Part shown: one piece after another, positions 18,295 through 26,301 of the stretch
Layout of the letters: every line of letters begins with the position of its first letter
How positions within the stretch are numbered: position 1 is the stretch's first letter
DNA from: Dongia mobilis
GTDB lineage: Bacteria; Pseudomonadota; Alphaproteobacteria; Dongiales; Dongiaceae
Length of the DNA: 64,000 nucleotides
Direction of reading: 5' to 3'
Assembly (NCBI RefSeq): GCF_004363235.1
Contig: NZ_SNYW01000006.1
Location: forward strand, 496,001-560,000
The notes under the pieces: model-generated
Told to the model about the DNA's origin: nothing
Databases searched by the model: none
What the model saw: only the letters and a program-made list of their open reading frames with translations
Program-made: the position numbers and the translations under genes

Positions 18295-19340
18295 TGAGCA
18301 TCATCCGCCTTATCCTTTTGCTGCTCCTCGCTGGCCCGTCGACGGCACTTGCCCAGGAAGGCATTGAGGTCAGCCCGGAAGCGCTGCAGCAACTCATCGA
18401 CCAGCAGCCGCTGGTGCCAAAGATCCCCGCCCGGCGCGACGGCTACGAGCTGCGCGATACCGCCGGCGGCGGCAAGGAGGGCGTATCGTTCCACAATGGC
18501 GATGCCTTCATCGGCGCCTTCCGCAAGAGCGTGTCGCCAACCGGCCGCATGAGCCATTGGGTCTTCGATCGTGGCATCTACGCCACGCAAGACGGCGACC
18601 GCTACAGCGGAACCTTCTATTATTTCCACTTCATGTATACCGAACTGGAAAAGGCGGCGACGCTGCTGCCGCAGGATGGCACCTATATCCTGGTCGGCAG
18701 CCATCTGCCGAGGGGCGGGCTGCCGAAATCCGGGATATTCTATGGCTACGTCCAGCAGCAGAAGCAGTTGGACTGGCTGGAAGCGAGCGAGGCATTCCTG
18801 GCCGAGTTCGAGCAGGAACATGCGCAACAGGCCCAACTCTACGTCGCCAAGATCCGCCGGGAGGAGGCGGAAGCCGCGGCCGAGGCGGAGAGCGGGTTTT
18901 CCTTCGGGCAGGCTCTGGCGCTGGGCCTGGGTGCCGCCGTCATCGGCACGGCGGATATTCCCTCAGCCGATGCCCTTCAAATCGGCGCGGCCCTGGCGAC
19001 GGATGTGCTGAGCGGCGGCCAGACAAACGCCCTCGGCCAGTATACGAACAACCAGCAATCGGCGCTGCAATCCGCCACCGCGAATTCGGCCGGTTCCGGC
19101 GCCGGCTCCCCGGCCGGGGAGCCGGCGGCGACGGCGCAGTCCAGCTATCAGAGCGAGCAGGTGACCATTACCTGTCCGTCCGGTGTCTCCAGCGTCATTC
19201 CCCTATCCTTCAAGACCCAGGCCTGTCGCAGTGCCATGATCTCGTTTGCCAAGGCCTATGCCTGCAACATGATCGATGACATGAACGCCGCGGCGGCGAG
19301 CTGCCAGAATGCGTGCGGAAACGCCCAATGCCGCGAATGA
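18291..19340 (+). CDS. Secreted protein of unknown function, second gene of exported-protein operon
   Basis: A 349-residue protein with a Sec signal peptide (MMSIIRLILLLLLAGPSTALAQ, cut near ALA-QEG; quoted in parts here as MMSIIRLI and STALAQ). Residues 40-150 hold a Gly/Tyr-rich beta segment (GDRYSGTFYYFHFMY) that may be MORN-like; residues about 155-205 are a charged helix rich in Glu and Gln; 205-300 are Ala/Gly/Ser/Gln-rich and low complexity; the last 50 residues carry several Cys (TCPSG, QACRSA, YACNM, SCQNACGNAQC). The two ATG codons at 18291 and 18294 are both possible. It overlaps the genes on both sides by four bases, so translation is probably coupled. Confidence 0.7.
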   Translation: MMSIIRLILLLLLAGPSTALAQEGIEVSPEALQQLIDQQPLVPKIPARRDGYELRDTAGGGKEGVSFHNGDAFIGAFRKSVSPTGRMSHWVFDRGIYATQDGDRYSGTFYYFHFMYTELEKAATLLPQDGTYILVGSHLPRGGLPKSGIFYGYVQQQKQLDWLEASEAFLAEFEQEHAQQAQLYVAKIRREEAEAAAEAESGFSFGQALALGLGAAVIGTADIPSADALQIGAALATDVLSGGQTNALGQYTNNQQSALQSATANSAGSGAGSPAGEPAATAQSSYQSEQVTITCPSGVSSVIPLSFKTQACRSAMISFAKAYACNMIDDMNAAAASCQNACGNAQCRE

Positions 19341-19855
19341 ACCTGAAAAACCTGCTGGCGGCGCCGCTGCTGTCCGGCGCGCTGTTGTCCGGCACGCTGC
19401 TGGCGCATTCCGCCCGCGCCGAGACGGTCGACTATGTTATGCTGGACGAGGCCACCAGGGCTGCCATCAAGCAGGCGTGCCATGGCTGGATCCTCCAGGA
19501 CGCGGTCGACCGCATTGCCTCCTGGATCGATGCCGTCGCGCCGCTCTGCGATGCCGAGGAAGCGGCCCGGCTGCGCGCCTTGGCACAGCCGGCGCAGCCC
19601 GTTCCGCCTAAGCAGGCGATCGGCCAGGTGCCGAGCGATATCGGCGGCACCGGCTCCTGGGACCCGATCCGCATCGAGTGCCAGAACGAATACATGTGCG
19701 TCACCCAGCGCAAGCGGGCCGAGGTCATGGGCCGGCCGGTCAACCTCGCCGAATACCAGCGCATCGCCGCAGATTGCGATGGCGAGTATTGGTGCATCGA
19801 GGCCGCCTTCGACAAGTTGCCCGATCTCGATATCCCGCCGGCGGCGCAGCAATAG
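19337..19855 (+). CDS. Secreted Cys-containing protein, third gene of exported-protein operon
   Basis: A 172-residue protein with a signal peptide that contains a five-residue repeat (LLSGA, LLSGT) coded by a 15-base duplication, cut near HSARA-ET. The mature protein has Cys pairs (QACHGW, PLCDAE, IECQNEYMCV, ADCDGEYWCI). No domain is recognised. The start at 19337 overlaps the previous stop as ATGA; an in-frame ATG at 19328 is possible too. Gene order and overlaps tie it to the two genes before it. The three proteins share export signals and Cys content, which hints that they act together in the envelope (inference). Confidence 0.65.
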   Translation: MNLKNLLAAPLLSGALLSGTLLAHSARAETVDYVMLDEATRAAIKQACHGWILQDAVDRIASWIDAVAPLCDAEEAARLRALAQPAQPVPPKQAIGQVPSDIGGTGSWDPIRIECQNEYMCVTQRKRAEVMGRPVNLAEYQRIAADCDGEYWCIEAAFDKLPDLDIPPAAQQ

Positions 19856-20027
19856 GTGGACACCGCGCGGAACACGGCGATAGAACTTCCATCTGCGCCG
19901 GTGGTGACGACGCCCGTCGGCAGGAGGCCAAGCGTGGAATAACCTATCCCGCCTGGACGGCTGCCCTCGCCTGAACGCCGCAGCGCGGTGCTGTACGGAA
20001 GGTTCGCCTGCGGCTATCTTGCCGGCC

Positions 20028-20669
20028 ATGAACGGGACCATTCCAGCCATCATCCTGGCCGGCGGGCGTGCGTCCCGCCTCGGCGGTGGGGACAAATGTC
20101 TGCGGGTGCTTGGCGGGCGGCCGCTGCTCGCCCATGTGATCGACGCGATCGCGCCGCAGGCCTCGCCCCTCATCCTCAACGCCAATGGCGACGCGTTGCG
20201 CTTTGCCGCCTTCAATCTGCCGGTGGTGGCCGATGACCTGCCCGACCAGCCGGGACCGCTCGCCGGCATCCTCGCCGGGCTCGATTGGGTGGCGGCACAG
20301 CGGCCCGGGACCGAATGCGCGCTCAGCGTCCCGGCCGATTGCCCTTTCCTGCCGCCCGATCTGGTGGTGCGCCTCGCCGACGTCCGGGCCCGGCACGATG
20401 CCGAGATCGCGCTCGCCGAAAGCGACGGGCGTCTGCACCCCGTGATCGGCCTCTGGTCCGTCGCCTTGCGCAGTGATCTGCGCCGCGCCCTGACCGTCGA
20501 CGGCTTGCGCAAGGTCGAACGCTTCTGTGACCGCCGTCGCAGCATCCGCGTGAACTTCGGCACGGTTGGCGGCGACCCCTTCTTCAACATCAACACGGAT
20601 GCAGACCTTGTGGCGGCGGAGCGCCGCCTCGCATCGGTCGGTCCAGCCGCAGCCGGAGTTTCATCTTGA
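20028..20669 (+). CDS. mobA: Molybdenum cofactor guanylyltransferase
   Basis: A 213-residue cytoplasmic enzyme that joins GMP to molybdopterin to make the bis-MGD precursor. The nucleotide-binding loop is AIILAGGRASRLGGGDKCL near residue 7, followed by DDLPDQPGPLAGILAGL and the metal-binding PADCPFLPPDL. The C-terminal FFNINTDADLV is also typical. The ATG at 20028 is chosen over a TTG at 20019. The stop overlaps the start of the next gene (TTGA at 20666), so they are probably co-translated although the next product has no link to Moco that I can see. Confidence 0.92.
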   Translation: MNGTIPAIILAGGRASRLGGGDKCLRVLGGRPLLAHVIDAIAPQASPLILNANGDALRFAAFNLPVVADDLPDQPGPLAGILAGLDWVAAQRPGTECALSVPADCPFLPPDLVVRLADVRARHDAEIALAESDGRLHPVIGLWSVALRSDLRRALTVDGLRKVERFCDRRRSIRVNFGTVGGDPFFNINTDADLVAAERRLASVGPAAAGVSS

Positions 20670-22009
20670 CCTGCCGTTCCCTTGTCACCCCAGGTGCCGT
20701 CCTCGGCGCCTGCACCTTCCTGTTGCCGTTGCCGGGGCTCGCAGCCGATCTCGCCGCGTCCGAAATGGACGCCATCTGCGGCGACCGCGCCGGCTGCCAG
20801 ATCATCGCGGTCAGCGACGCGGGCCGCGGCGCCACTGGCGCCGACCAGCGTGTCGCCGAGATCGTCCTTGCCCTGGACCCGGCGATGGTGGAACAGGGGG
20901 AGGTCGGCTGTCGCTCGACCGAGGCGGCGCTGGCGGGTGGCGATCCCGATGGCGGGCGCGAGTTCTGGCTGCTGGCCGGCGATGCCGCGCCGGTCCAGAT
21001 CCTGTCGCTCTGCAATGACGGCTATGGCGCATCCGGCGTTGGGGAGGATCTGGTCGAGATCGGCGACAACATCGTCACCCACAGCCAGTATGGCGGCTCC
21101 GCCTGGCGCTGGCAGGTGAGCAAGACCATCCGGCTCGACCCGCTCGCGGTGCTGCGCGAGGAAAGCTGCTCCTATCACAACGTGGCGCCGGGCAGCGGCC
21201 GCCTGACCTTGGTCGATCACACGACCCTGTCGGCGCGCGAATATGGCTGGGTGGTTGCCGGCAGGGCGGAGGATGACCTGCCGATGGGCTGTCCCGAGGC
21301 GCCGGCGGATGCCACCCTTCCTTTGCCGCCACAGCCCGCAGGTGAAACGCTGGCGGGATATGCCGTGCCGGCACCCTTCGCCGCCGATGCCAGCCAAATG
21401 CCGGAGGGGACCACGCTGGGAAGCTGCGGCCTGTCGCTGGCGACCGATGGCGCCAGGGGCTTCCTCATTCACGGTGCGGCGGCGGCGCCCGAGCGTGCCG
21501 CGGAACTTCGCGTCATCGCCGAGACCGAAAACGCGCTCCTCATTCAGGTGCGCGACCCGTTGGCCAGCGACAATGCCGGGGCGACGTCATGGGTCGGCCA
21601 GCCCCATGTCGAGATCTGGACGGCGCAGGAGGGCGCCGGCGATGGCGCCACCGAGCACGTCCAGATCGGCATCACCCTGGACGGCCTGGTGCATGAGGGC
21701 AAGGGCAAGCTGGCGCAGCCGCCGGCGGTCACGTCATGGCCGGCGCTGGACGAGTTGGGCCGCGAGGTCACGGTCCTGCGCGTGGTCTGGGCCGATCCCT
21801 ATGGCTTCCTCGCCGGGCTCGGCGTGGTCTATTCGCAAGCAGAAGGGGGCCGGCAGAAGCGCCTCGTCGCCAATGCGCCGATCCGCAAGAACACGCCGCT
21901 CTTCCTGCCCGGCGTCTGGAGCCATTATCCGGATGATTCCGGCATTCCCAATGGTGGTTGCGCTTTCACCGGCGAGCCGCCGCGACTTGACCTCGACTCC
22001 ACTCCCTGA
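20666..22009 (+). CDS. Exported protein of unknown function
   Basis: A 447-residue protein starting with TTG at 20666 (GGAG ten bases upstream) and overlapping the mobA stop. A signal peptide is present (MTCRSLVTPGAVLGAC, cut near GLAAD). The mature part has two similar-looking halves rich in Asp, Gly and beta strands, with Cys at intervals (AICGDRAGCQI, GCRSTE, LCNDG, SCSYH, GCPEAP, SCGLS). No enzyme motif is recognised. The N-terminal part reads like a periplasmic inhibitor or binding protein, but this is a guess. A CtrA-type box follows its stop by 14 bases. Confidence 0.65.
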   Translation: MTCRSLVTPGAVLGACTFLLPLPGLAADLAASEMDAICGDRAGCQIIAVSDAGRGATGADQRVAEIVLALDPAMVEQGEVGCRSTEAALAGGDPDGGREFWLLAGDAAPVQILSLCNDGYGASGVGEDLVEIGDNIVTHSQYGGSAWRWQVSKTIRLDPLAVLREESCSYHNVAPGSGRLTLVDHTTLSAREYGWVVAGRAEDDLPMGCPEAPADATLPLPPQPAGETLAGYAVPAPFAADASQMPEGTTLGSCGLSLATDGARGFLIHGAAAAPERAAELRVIAETENALLIQVRDPLASDNAGATSWVGQPHVEIWTAQEGAGDGATEHVQIGITLDGLVHEGKGKLAQPPAVTSWPALDELGREVTVLRVVWADPYGFLAGLGVVYSQAEGGRQKRLVANAPIRKNTPLFLPGVWSHYPDDSGIPNGGCAFTGEPPRLDLDSTP

Positions 22010-22023
22010 TTGGTCGCGCAATG

Positions 22024-22038
22024 TTAACGCAGATTTAA
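22024..22038. promoter_or_regulatory. CtrA-type box TTAA-N7-TTAA
   Basis: TTAACGCAGATTTAA is an exact match to the full CtrA recognition pattern. It is intergenic and lies about 100 bases before the chemoreceptor start at 22139. CtrA controls motility and chemotaxis genes in many alphaproteobacteria, so the context fits. Confidence 0.65.
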
Positions 22039-22092
22039 GCTTCTCGACGGATTAATTCCCTATTCTCGATTTCTGAAATCGCCAAATTCAGG

Positions 22093-22134
22093 TCGCCAGC
22101 TATCGATCGCCAGCTGTTGATCGCCAGGGGGAAT
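22093..22134 (+). repeat. Three 14-base tandem units in the chemoreceptor leader
   Basis: TCGCCAGCTATCGA at 22093, TCGCCAGCTGTTGA at 22107 and the diverged TCGCCAGGGGGAAT at 22121. The last copy includes the ribosome site (GGGGGA) of the gene at 22139. Confidence 0.85.
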
Positions 22135-22138
22135 GATC

Positions 22139-24304
22139 ATGTCCGTCGCAGAACAATCAAGTGGCACCGGCAAGGGGCGCATGGGCTTGCGCGCTCGCGT
22201 TTTGCTGTCCGGCATTCTGGTGATGTTTGCCGGTATCGGCGGTGCCGGCGGATTTGCCGGCTGGACCGCCTACAAGCAGGCGGAAAGCGACGCGATCGAC
22301 AATCTGCAAGCGATCGCACAGGGTGCGGCACGGCAGGTGACCGGCGCCATCCAGCCGGCCATCGACATTGCCGAAACCATCGGCCGCGCCATGGAAGGCG
22401 CCAAGCAATCCGCCATGCCGCGCACCCAGATCAAGGATCTGGTGGTGCCGGTGATCGGCGCCAAGCCGGATTATGCCGGCAGCACGGTGGCCTTCGAGCC
22501 CAACGGCTATGACGGCAACGATGCCGCCTTCGCCGGCCAGGCACCGGAGCAGGATGCCGAGGGCCGCTTCGTGCCCTATTACTACAATTCCGATTCGGGC
22601 GTCGCGATCGAGACGCTGGTGATGACGATCGACGCCGGCATCGAGGGCTGGTACTCGGTCCCGCTCGCCAACAAGCGCACCACGCTGACGCCACCCTATA
22701 TCTATCCGATCGACAACGTGCCGGTGCTGATGGCGACGGTGAGCGTGCCGATGATGGATGGCAGTACCGCCTTCGGCATCGCCACGATCGACATGAAGAT
22801 GACCAAGTTGACCGAGGAACTCGGCCGCATCCGCCCGATGGAGAGCGGCGAGGTTCTGTTGCTCAGCGACAACGGAATCTGGGCTGCCAATCCCGACGCC
22901 AACCGGCTGGGCGAGGTCATCGCCACCGAAAGCTTTGTCGAGAAGAATGCCGCCGGCGAAGATGAAACCAAGACCCGCGACTTCGCCGCCGAATTGCCGC
23001 TGAAATCGCAATACGACCAGTTCCTGGCGAGCAAGGCCACCACACCCTGGGTCAAGGTGGATGCCACCAGCGGCAATTACCTGGTCTTCATGCCGATCAG
23101 CTTTGCCGGCCCCAGCGAGATCTGGACGCTGGTCATTCGCGTGCCGGTCGCGACCGTGCTGGCCAAGGCAAACCAGCTGCTCTGGACCATCGCCGCCATC
23201 GTGGTGGCGGCGCTGCTGCTTGGTGCCATCGTCTTCGCCTGGGTCGGCAACCGCATCGCCAAGCCGATCGTCGCCCTGGCCCAGGTGACCAGCGATGTGG
23301 CCCACGGCAACTTCGCCGCCGATGTCAGGGGCACCGAACGCGGCGACGAAATCGGCGAACTGGCGCGGTCGGTTGAGGTGCTGAAGCAGGGCCAGCAGGA
23401 AAAGGTGCAGCTCGAGGCCGAGCAGAAGGCCGCCGCCGCCCGCGCCGCCGAGGAGAAGCGCGCCGCCATGCAGGCGCTGGCCGATTCCTTCGAACGTTCG
23501 GTCAAGGGCGTGGTCGACATGGTCGCCAAATCCGCCCAGCAATTGCAGGACCATGCCCGCTCGATGACCGATGTCGCGGAGGGTGCGACCCACCGGATCG
23601 GCGAGGCCTCCGGCGCCACCGACCAGGCCTCGGGCAGCGTCGATGCCGTGGCCGCGGCGGCGGAACAGCTCTCCGCCTCGATCAGCGAAATCAGCCGCCA
23701 GGTGGCGAGTTCGTCCGAGGTGGCACGTGCCGCCGTGGGCGAGATCGGCAGCGCCAACGAGACCATGAAAGGCCTGGTCGCCGTCTCGCAGCGGATCGGC
23801 GAGGTGGTGAAGCTGATCACGGCGATCGCCGAGCAGACCAATCTGTTGGCGCTCAATGCCACCATCGAGGCGGCGCGCGCCGGCGAGGCCGGTAAGGGCT
23901 TTGCCGTCGTCGCCAACGAGGTGAAGGCGCTGGCCAGCCAGACTACCAAGGCGACCGAGGGTATTTCGGTCGAGATCCAGGCGATCCAGGGCTCGACCGA
24001 CAATGTCGCCAAGGCGATGGCGACGGTGACGCGCACGATCGAGCGCATCGACGAGATCTCGAGCTCGATCGCGGCCGCGGTCGAGGAGCAATCGGCGGCG
24101 ACGCGGGAAATCTCCAGCAACGCGCAGCAGGCTTCCGGCGGCACCCAGGCGGTGCGCCAGAACGTCACCGGCGTCGAGACGGCCGTGCGCTCGGCGCGCG
24201 ACACCGCTTCCGGCGTGCTGAGTGCGGCCGAGATGATGGCCGAGCAGGCCCGCTCGCTCAATCGCGAGGTCGAATCCTTCATCAGCCAAATCCGCGCCGG
24301 GTAG
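22139..24304 (+). CDS. Methyl-accepting chemotaxis protein with periplasmic dCache sensor
   Basis: A 721-residue chemoreceptor. Transmembrane helix 1 lies near residues 20-42. A 290-residue periplasmic region follows with dCache features ([56 protein letters not shown] in part). Helix 2 lies near residues 340-362, then HAMP ([20 protein letters not shown]) and the signalling domain with the hairpin tip ([20 protein letters not shown]). The start at 22139 gives proper spacing from GGGGGA (22127-22132); the ATG at 22133 is too close. The sensor is clearly homologous to the lipoprotein coded 24 bases downstream. Bivalent dCache receptors often sense amino acids or organic acids, but no ligand motif is certain here. 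Confidence 0.93.
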   Translation: MSVAEQSSGTGKGRMGLRARVLLSGILVMFAGIGGAGGFAGWTAYKQAESDAIDNLQAIAQGAARQVTGAIQPAIDIAETIGRAMEGAKQSAMPRTQIKDLVVPVIGAKPDYAGSTVAFEPNGYDGNDAAFAGQAPEQDAEGRFVPYYYNSDSGVAIETLVMTIDAGIEGWYSVPLANKRTTLTPPYIYPIDNVPVLMATVSVPMMDGSTAFGIATIDMKMTKLTEELGRIRPMESGEVLLLSDNGIWAANPDANRLGEVIATESFVEKNAAGEDETKTRDFAAELPLKSQYDQFLASKATTPWVKVDATSGNYLVFMPISFAGPSEIWTLVIRVPVATVLAKANQLLWTIAAIVVAALLLGAIVFAWVGNRIAKPIVALAQVTSDVAHGNFAADVRGTERGDEIGELARSVEVLKQGQQEKVQLEAEQKAAAARAAEEKRAAMQALADSFERSVKGVVDMVAKSAQQLQDHARSMTDVAEGATHRIGEASGATDQASGSVDAVAAAAEQLSASISEISRQVASSSEVARAAVGEIGSANETMKGLVAVSQRIGEVVKLITAIAEQTNLLALNATIEAARAGEAGKGFAVVANEVKALASQTTKATEGISVEIQAIQGSTDNVAKAMATVTRTIERIDEISSSIAAAVEEQSAATREISSNAQQASGGTQAVRQNVTGVETAVRSARDTASGVLSAAEMMAEQARSLNREVESFISQIRAG

Positions 24305-24328
24305 CGTCATCCGATGCGGGGAAAGCCT

Positions 24329-25219
24329 ATGCCGGAACGCCGCACGACAGCATGGTCGGCGGCAGCATGTATCCTGCTGGCGCTGGCTCTGACGGGATGT
24401 GCCGATGACGGAAGGCGCGCGGCGCAACGCACCGAAGCCGAGGCCGTGGCGCGCCTGGCCGCTACCTTCGTGGCCGATCTGCGGGGCGATGCGGAAAGGC
24501 TCGCGGCGGAGGTCGTGACGGCACGAACTGCCGGACGGCCGCGCACCGACATCTCGGCGATCGCCGAGGCGGTGCTGCGGGATAAACCCGATCGCCTCGG
24601 GATCAGTGTGGCCTTCGAGCCCGATGGCTATGACGGCGACGACGCCGGTCACGAGAGTCAGCGCCCCGTGGGCGACAAATCGGGCAGATTTGGTGTCTAC
24701 TATTTTCGCAGCGGGGATGGATCTGTGGTGGCCGATAATCTTCAGATGACGGCCGAGGCGGGTATCGATCTCTGGTACTCGCCGGTCATTGCGACCGGAA
24801 GAAAGAGACTGGACGAGCCGTTCCGCTATCCGCTGGGTGGTGTCGAGCAGCCGATCTCGTCGATCCTTCTGCCGCTTGTCGCCGATGGAAACATTATTGG
24901 CGTAGCCACTGTCGAAACGCTGATGACGCCCGTGATTGACGAGATCGCGGCGCGCGATCAGGCCTGGCCCGGCCGGATCTGGGTGATCAGCGAGGCCGGG
25001 AACTGGATCGTTCATGCCGATGCGTCGCGGAACGGAACAACAATCGACAGCGCCACGGCTCAATCGCCAGAGGAAGTAGTCGCGCTGGAAACCTATCGCG
25101 ATCTGCTGAGCAGCGACCGGACAGTGTCCGACGGTACCGCGGGTCCCTTCGCGCTGCGTGTCACCTTCGAGGATTTGCAGCAGAGCTGGATCGTCATCAC
25201 CACGCCGATCGGAGAGTAA
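24329..25219 (+). CDS. Stand-alone dCache sensor lipoprotein, paralogue of the chemoreceptor's ligand domain
   Basis: A 296-residue protein with a lipoprotein signal peptide (lipobox L-T-G-C near residue 23, followed by A-D-D; no Asp at +2, so outer membrane by the E. coli rule). The mature part follows the chemoreceptor sensor motif by motif: VAFEPDGYDGDD against [12 protein letters not shown], a YYF/YYY motif, EAGIDLWYSPV against [11 protein letters not shown], and a GVATVET strand against GIATIDM. It ends with WIVITTPIGE, exactly where the receptor enters its second membrane helix ([13 protein letters not shown]). HAMP and signalling parts are absent. The start at 24329 is supported by GCGGGGAAAG upstream. 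Likely a duplicated sensor turned into a tethered binding protein (inference). Confidence 0.8.
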   Translation: MPERRTTAWSAAACILLALALTGCADDGRRAAQRTEAEAVARLAATFVADLRGDAERLAAEVVTARTAGRPRTDISAIAEAVLRDKPDRLGISVAFEPDGYDGDDAGHESQRPVGDKSGRFGVYYFRSGDGSVVADNLQMTAEAGIDLWYSPVIATGRKRLDEPFRYPLGGVEQPISSILLPLVADGNIIGVATVETLMTPVIDEIAARDQAWPGRIWVISEAGNWIVHADASRNGTTIDSATAQSPEEVVALETYRDLLSSDRTVSDGTAGPFALRVTFEDLQQSWIVITTPIGE

Positions 25220-25355
25220 CCGGAACCTGCCGCGAGGCGCGAAACACTCCGGTCAGGTGTCAGGGAAGAAAATCAGAAAATCCTCGACCGCCACCGCGCT
25301 CTTGGCCTAGCCTCGCTGCCGGTTCAATCGTTCTGGTTCCGGGGAGTCTCGCAAA

Positions 25356-26276
25356 ATGGGACAGGCACGCATTGCCGTCATCGGCAACGGCATCATCGGG
25401 CATGGTGTCGCCCAGGTCTTCGCCGCCGCGGGACACCCGGTGACGATGGTTGGGCGCAGTGCCGCGAGCCTCGATGGCGCGCTCGCCAATATCCGCAAGA
25501 GCCTCGCCGACTTCGTCGCCAACGACCTGCTGAGCGGATCCGAAGCGGATGCCGCGGTGGCGCGGATCAGGACCAGCACGCAACTCGCTGACGCGGCCGA
25601 TGCCGAGATGGTGATCGAGGCGGTGACCGAGGATCTGCCGCTGAAGCTGGAGATCTTCGGCGAGCTTGACCGGCTCTGTCCGCCGCAGACCATCCTCGGT
25701 TCCTCGAGCGGCCAGCCGGCGAGCGCGCTCGTCGCCAAGGTGCGCCACCGTGAACGCGTCATCGCCACCCATTTCTGGTATCCGCCCCAGCTCATCCCAC
25801 TGGTCGAAATCTGCGGCGGGCCTTTTTGCGCGCCCGACATACTCCAGCGCACCGTGGCCCTTATCCGCGGCGCCGGCAAGGAGCCGGTGGTGATCGAGAA
25901 GGAAGTGAAGGGCTTCATCGGCAACCGCCTGCAATTCGCGCTGTTGCGCGAGGCCTGGGCTTTGTGGGCCGATGGCGTCGCCTCGGCGGATGCCATCGAT
26001 GCGGTGGTTAAGGCCAGCTTCGGCCGCCGCATCGACATCACCGGTCCGATCGAATCCGCCGATATCGGCGGCCTCGCCACCATGGTGGCCTTCGGCAATT
26101 CGCTCATCCCCGATCTCTCGACCGCATCGCAGGCGCCAGAGAAGGTGGCGGCCAGGCTGCAATCGGGTGCCGCCATGCCGGGCATCTACGACTGGTCGAG
26201 GCGCGACGCCGGTGAATTGCGGGCCCAGCGCATGGCGGAATTGTTCCGCTGGCTGAAGGCCGACCGCGCGAAATAG
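25356..26276 (+). CDS. 3-hydroxyacyl-CoA dehydrogenase family protein
   Basis: A 306-residue two-domain oxidoreductase. The Rossmann loop is IGNGIIGHGVAQVFAAAGH near residue 9. The strand that normally ends in Asp for NAD binding reads MVGRS, so the acid is missing and an Arg follows, which may shift the cofactor to NADP (inference). The catalytic His is in VIATHFWYPPQLIPLVE and its Glu partner in VEICGG; the C-terminal domain has KGFIGNRLQFALLREAW. It is single-domain, without the hydratase fused in FadB. The next gene, a FAD oxidoreductase, starts 25 bases later, so both may serve one degradation pathway, perhaps of a hydroxy acid or amino acid derivative. Confidence 0.85.
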   Translation: MGQARIAVIGNGIIGHGVAQVFAAAGHPVTMVGRSAASLDGALANIRKSLADFVANDLLSGSEADAAVARIRTSTQLADAADAEMVIEAVTEDLPLKLEIFGELDRLCPPQTILGSSSGQPASALVAKVRHRERVIATHFWYPPQLIPLVEICGGPFCAPDILQRTVALIRGAGKEPVVIEKEVKGFIGNRLQFALLREAWALWADGVASADAIDAVVKASFGRRIDITGPIESADIGGLATMVAFGNSLIPDLSTASQAPEKVAARLQSGAAMPGIYDWSRRDAGELRAQRMAELFRWLKADRAK

Positions 26277-26301
26277 TCAGGCAACAGGTTTTGGCAGCAA
26301 G

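Noticed and set aside
19256-21472. Long minus-strand open frame opposite mobA and its neighbours
   Set aside because: Shadow of three plus-strand genes; no recognisable product and composition typical of antisense frames.
22157-25063. Very long antisense open frame across the chemoreceptor and the sensor lipoprotein
   Set aside because: High GC at third positions of the real genes removes stops on the other strand. The translation is His/Arg/Gly-rich, with no domain and no ribosome site.
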